Below, piece by piece: positions 59,795 to 64,000 of a stretch of 64,000 nucleotides of DNA. The stretch is from the NCBI RefSeq assembly GCF_964355755.1, contig NC_092678.1:2979922-3043921 (forward strand). Reading direction: 5' to 3'. Both the position numbers and the translations under genes were made by a program. Origin of the DNA: Antedon mediterranea (taxonomy: Eukaryota; Echinodermata; Crinoidea; Comatulida; Antedonidae). A model generated the notes under the pieces. The model did no database searches. It was not told the origin of the DNA and saw only the letters and a program-made list of their open reading frames with translations. Positions within the stretch are counted from its first letter, which is position 1, and every line of letters starts with the position of its first letter.

Positions 59795-59977
59795 GTTAGT
59801 TGAGTTTGGCAGTTTATAGTATAGTGCACGACCCCACGAAAAGAGTAAGGGATCGCTTCCCGGTGTGTTGATCTAGTAGGCGCTGCACTGCTGGCTGCCG
59901 TGGGTCTTCGGAGGGTTTCATCCGAATTTCCTCAGTTTCCAGTTTAACTTAAGGACCATAATAAATAGATTTTACTA

Positions 59978-60400
59978 CTGTCACGAACTCCTCTTACGTA
60001 TGTTTCCGAGCGGTTGAAAATACTTTAGGAACTCCCTTGTGACATAAAAGTATACACAAAAAATCCACAAAGTTGTAAAATAACTCAAAACAAAGCTTTA
60101 ATTTCAATCAATTTCAACTTTCAACAATCCAGTAAGCACTTTAAACAACAGCTTCACAATAACTTTACAATATAATATCCAACCTCTAATCCAACAACCT
60201 TACAATAGTTTACATCCCTTTATATACAAGATGCTCCTATCCTTCTGGATCATTCTTTATACTTCTCATTATTACATGATTACAGTTTCTATTAATAGCA
60301 CTTCTGGAATGTTCTTGATTGTTCTTATTAATTATACATGGTTTCTTAAATCAAAACATTTTTTTCTAGAATGTTCATGTAACTATGTTACTCTATATGT
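59978..60400 (-). mobile_element. Possible solo LTR or similar promoter-bearing repeat
   Basis: On the minus strand the segment holds TATATAAAGGGATG (60216-60229 region), then a long AT-rich stretch and ends near GGAGTTCGTGACA at 59979-59991. That layout suits U3-R-U5 of an LTR. A target duplication and second LTR were not found, so this is tentative. Confidence 0.3.
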
Positions 60401-60504
60401 TAGGGAATGGTAATTTATTAAACTACGTATTGTATAATGATTGCCTTTACATTTTATAATACAGTATAAATATAATTCCTTTTTTGTATCATTTATTTTT
60501 ACAG

Positions 60505-60813
60505 GAGTACCGTTTGGCAATCTCTTAAAGTCAAAGCCAATGAACGTAACTGTAAACGCCGGAGACAATCACGTGTTTAGTTGTACGCCGATAGACTACT
60601 ACGGTAATTATTTTATTAAGTGGAAAAAGGATGATGACGTAATAACCAAAGACGAACATATACATATTTTGAAAGGAGAAGGAATAATCATTACAAAGAT
60701 TACTAGTGCAGATGCTGGAAAGTACACATGCGTCGTCATGGGAGACGATCAGATTCGTGTCCAAGAAGAATCTGCGTTTCTCACTGTTGAATCTGACATG
60801 TCAAGTCTTGGTG
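60505..60813 (+). CDS. Immunoglobulin domain exon
   Basis: A 309-nt phase 1-1 exon lies between TTTTTACAG and GTGAGCC. It encodes one complete Ig domain: VNAGDNHVFSC with the first Cys, FIKWKKDDD with the Trp, and SADAGKYTCVVMG with the second Cys, ending AFLTVESDMSS. It could be spliced before the third protease domain. Phase 1-1 matches the protease and Sushi exons and would allow module shuffling. Confidence 0.85.
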
Positions 60814-61119
60814 GTGAGCCAAAAATTATTATGGAAAAATATTTTAAGAAATTACTCACTCAAAAGCCTATTAAAATCAAGTTTATTAGTTAGCATCTTT
60901 AATAGAAATATATGTGTACACAGTACTAACTTTGAGATAACAATGTAAAGATTTCGAGTTTTAAGACATATATCTGGATATAGCTTTAAAGCATACATAT
61001 ACATGTATTAATTTTGGTGTCCCATTTCAGATTTGTTTTCACAGTAATGACGTAGTAATAACTCCTTTTATGTATATATTTATATCGTCGTTCTTTCTTT
61101 AATCTATGTAATTTGATAG

Positions 61120-61971
61120 AATGTGGATATGTTACATCAAAAGAAGCAATTCTGCAGGAAAAATATCGAGATGAAAACTTTGGTCGATTGGTGAACGGAA
61201 ATAGTGCGGTCAGAGGCTCTGCGCCATGGATGGTACGCCTTTACAACATTCACAACAAACTTGATGTCTGCGGAGGATCTATTTTAAACTCAGAATGGAT
61301 AGCCACGGCGGCAAATTGTGTCACGAGCGGGTGGTTGGAAGTTAACAAAAACAATACCCTAATTCGTGTAGCTGACCATGATGTTTACATTGAAGAGTCG
61401 GCGGAAAAGCTTTACAAAATTAAAAAGATTGTTACACACACACACTTTAGTCATAGCACTTTCAATGCTGATATAGCTATGATCAAACTCGAAACACCAA
61501 TTTTTAACTTTACTGATTACGTCAGACCTATATGCTTACCAACAAGCAATCTAACTGAACGAATTATGAAACCGCGTCAACTTGGCCGGGTAAATGGATG
61601 GGAAACCAGCAGTGAACACGTTAATAAACCGTCACGGTTTCTGAATGAAATTTACTTGCCTATCGTTGGCAAGAAAAAATGTATTTCTTCAACAGGATTC
61701 CCAGTGACACGTAATATGTTTTGTGCTGCATACGCACAGATAATAAAAAGGTGCATGTACTGGAGACAGTGGTTGGCCATTTTCCATGTTGCATAAAAAC
61801 CGTTGGTATTTGTTTGGTATCGTTAGTTGGGGTGAAAGTTGTGGACAACCGGGAATATATGGATTTTACACCAGAATTCCAGCCGTAGTTGATTGGATTA
61901 ACAACGTAATGAAAGAAGAAAAGACACTTTGTTCATTCTTAACTAAAGGACAATTTTGTAATGTAAAATAA
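61120..61971 (+). pseudogene. S1 protease homologue, His57 to Asn, with a frameshift
   Basis: Acceptor TTGATAG leads into ECGYVTSKEAILQEK. The possible activation site is FGR-LVNG. TAANC replaces TAAHC, so the general base is lost. Asp102 (FNADIAMIKL) is kept. After YAQIIK the frame shifts by one in the A5 run at 61745-61749. The downstream frame reads ACTGDSGWPFS and VSWGESCGQPG, with Gly in place of Asp189, and ends at TAA 61969-61971. AATAAA overlaps the stop, so this looks like a terminal exon. Exon length is one base over a whole number of codons, consistent with a single inserted A. It could be a pseudogene, or a pseudoprotease with an assembly error. Confidence 0.85.
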
Positions 61972-62118
61972 AATTAATAACAGTAGGTATAAGCTATTAA
62001 CAAATCAGATACAAATTTGAGTGCAACTTAAACTGCGATTTTACCCATTTGGGAAGTAGACCTATATTATGTAGTAAACCTAAGTATTACTAACATTGAC
62101 ATTTATAATGATGAGAAC

Positions 62119-62269
62119 TAAAGCTCTATCTACACTGACAACAAATTGTGATTTGCCCAATATGGTAGTGATATGCCCAAATATGGTAGTCATATGACAT
62201 CATCATGTTCATATTGGGCACATCACATTTTTTTCTCACATAATGATTGATAGTGTGGACAGAGCTTAA
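62119..62269. mobile_element. TTAA-flanked MITE, copy 12
   Basis: TAAAGCTCTATCTACACTGA on the left and GTGTGGACAGAGC then TTAA on the right. It contains two copies of ATATGGTAGT in the left arm. Confidence 0.87.
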
Positions 62270-62753
62270 GATTAAAAATGAACCCCATATGTTGTATTGT
62301 TATAATTAAATAGATTTGCATAAAAAAAAATGATTTTGAAAAAGTACCGTAGTTTTTAAAACTAATATAATAACATTTAATACAAATCAAAGAAATAAAT
62401 AAATAAACTTTTAATGTTAATTCGGAAGTTATTTTAGTTTGTTAATGTAAAGTAACAAAATAAATAGAACGACAAAACGTGTCAAACTATAGGTGTTAAA
62501 TTATGCATTATACATTAAAAAATGAACAAGAGATTTGACAAGTTTGGTTAATGTAAATATGTACCGGTATTATTAACATTTCAGTTTCCAATGAGTTTTA
62601 ATGAGCATTTAAATTAATATTCATTATCAGCTAAAATGCATTTACATAAAAATGACATTTTATACTTATTAATGCTAACTATGGTGATTATGTGAGAAAG
62701 ATTACTGCAGTGTTCGCCTACTTTGTTCCTGTTTTTAGTCTCGTGCATGCCAA

Positions 62754-62972
62754 CGCGACAGCTCACTACGTCAGTTGGTCGGTTGGTTTTGGTAAACACT
62801 ACTTGAGCACGCGACTGCTCACTACGTCAGTCGGTTGGTTGGTAAACACTACTTGAGCACGCGACTGCTCACTACGTCAGTTGGTCGGTTGGTTTTGGTA
62901 AACACTACTCTAGCACGCGACTGCTCATTACGTCAGTCGGTTGGTTGGTAAACACTACTTGAGCACGCGACT
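62754..62972 (+). repeat. Alternating 56/50-bp tandem repeat
   Basis: CGCGAC starts at 62754, 62810, 62860, 62916 and 62966. Spacing alternates 56, 50, 56, 50, and the long unit has TTGGTCGGTTGGTTTTGG where the short has TCGGTTGGTTGG. The repeat is therefore a 106-bp dimer. Confidence 0.9.
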
Positions 62973-63329
62973 GCAGTCATATGGCCTTGTTATGGGTACA
63001 GTATATCTTTAAAAGGAAGTCGCTTCTTTTATAATACAATCAATTTGGAAAATTGTTCTTTAATCACAAGACCAACAAGCTCTACAAAGTCATGGGATAT
63101 AGTTCGATCCGGTCGAGCATCCGGATAAATAGCTATTTTAAAGACGAAAAAGGGGAATTGATTTACTTTAGATGTTATCTTTCGTTAATTAAATAACGAA
63201 CCTCATGATGTACTTATTTCTACACTTAATGTAAGTAGTTTTGTTTTTAAAATACTAAAAACGTTAAAAAAAATATGGGAATGTGCTCGGATAATGCATG
63301 TTTTCCACTGGCAACAATGGGTTAGGTGT

Positions 63330-63735
63330 GTAAAGTCTTGTCTACATTATATCAAACTTTGTGACAAAAGAATATATGGTGTACCTATATAATGGACATG
63401 ATGGTGTCATAGTGCGCTTAAGACACATCTACTGTCGGCTGCCTTTGGAAATGTTATTGTTTAGCTAGATACCCACATTACTGAGAACACCTGTGAGTAA
63501 TTTGCTGGCAGGTCTGTGCACATTGCCTTGCCGGTACAAGGAAGCACTTATGTGGGTTCCATTGGTCTGTTTTTATCCTGTTTGTGGTTGTTTTAGTATG
63601 GTTAGTATTTTTTCATGGTTTTCACAAGCGCATTGAGCATATGTGCGCTTTATAAATCTTACTATCTTATCTTATATCACTACCATATTTACGTATATCA
63701 CTACCATATCTGGGCACATCACACTTTTTTTGTCA
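63330..63735. mobile_element. TTAA-type MITE, copy 13, split by a LINE fragment
   Basis: The left part (GTCTTGTCTACATTATATCA to ATGGTGTCAT) and right part (TATCACTACCATATTTACGT to ACACTTTTTTTGTCA) fit together as one MITE. The gap at about 63411-63675 is filled by a LINE 3' end. Confidence 0.75.
63411..63675 (+). mobile_element. 5'-truncated LINE 3' end
   Basis: It begins with ALKTHLLSAAFGNVIV and a stop, the kind of C-terminus seen on CR1/L2-like reverse transcriptase ORFs. About 200 bp of 3' UTR follows, ending GCGCTTTATAAATCTTACTA then TCTTATCTTA. Heavy 5' truncation is usual for LINE insertions. Confidence 0.6.
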
Positions 63736-64000
63736 CCAACCAATCGGTAGTGCATCCTATAAATATAGGCCTACTTTAAAACTAATAAAAAAAATACATA
63801 AAAAAACAATAGGCCTAAAAAATATGCAAAGAACAATCCGAAATAAACAGTGAGACAAATATATTGATAACGACCGAACTGACGTCACTTTCACCTATTA
63901 TTGAATAAACATCAAAGAGAACACTTCAGGTTATTTATGGATTACGTCTTGCAAAAAGTTATTCTTATACTTATTTAAGGTTTCTCTCATTGACGGTGTT
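63736..64000. other. Window end, next exon possibly beginning
   Basis: The sequence is AT-rich with no gene signal until 63970-64000. There an acceptor-like TTATTTAAG precedes TTTCTCTCATTGACGGTG, similar to TTTCCTATCATTGACGGTG at 57365. The protease array may continue to the right. Confidence 0.35.

Noticed and set aside
63080-63125. tRNA-like B-box (GTTCGATCCGG)
   Set aside because: No A-box at the right distance upstream.

Overview
The window looks like nuclear DNA from an AT-rich invertebrate genome. Genes are split by GT-AG introns, and introns and spacers are full of short inverted-repeat elements, SINE-like units and simple repeats. The protein set (a vertebrate-like 15-LRR LRIG, GEMIN2, RPUSD3, and S1 proteases joined to Sushi and Ig modules) fits a marine deuterostome. 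An echinoderm is my best guess, inferred from protein resemblance and repeat style only; no species is claimed.

Layout. (1) 1-43421, minus strand: the 5' part of one LRIG gene. Eleven coding exons are visible, covering the signal peptide, LRRNT, 15 leucine-rich repeats, LRRCT and first Ig domain (578 codons). It runs off the left edge before the later Ig domains and membrane segment. Introns of up to about 15.7 kb hold most of the window's repeats. (2) 43422-48967: spacer. (3) 48968-50976, plus strand: complete RPUSD3, a mitochondrial pseudouridine-synthase family gene with eight coding exons and 341 codons before the stop. (4) 51607-55825, minus strand: complete GEMIN2, the SMN-complex subunit, six exons and 254 codons, convergent with RPUSD3. 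Its intron 3 holds a 36-unit, 35-bp minisatellite. (5) 57549-61971, plus strand: an array of S1 protease exons with Sushi and Ig exons. The first protease domain is intact; the next two have lost catalytic residues and carry stops or a frameshift. (6) 61972-64000: repeats, including a LINE 3' end nested in a MITE.

The recurrent theme is one MITE family with TTAA-like ends (13 copies, several beside splice sites). Around it lie other fold-back elements: a 1.1-kb MULE-like palindrome with 10-bp target duplications, two 0.36-0.40-kb palindromes each carrying two CRE-like sites, and a 635-bp TIR element in GEMIN2. The genes are not a functional cluster: LRIG is a membrane receptor regulator, RPUSD3 acts in mitochondrial RNA maturation, GEMIN2 in snRNP assembly, and the proteases are probably secreted. 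The least ordinary biology is the protease/pseudoprotease array at 57.5-62 kb. Several of its defects are single-base changes in A-runs and could be assembly errors.
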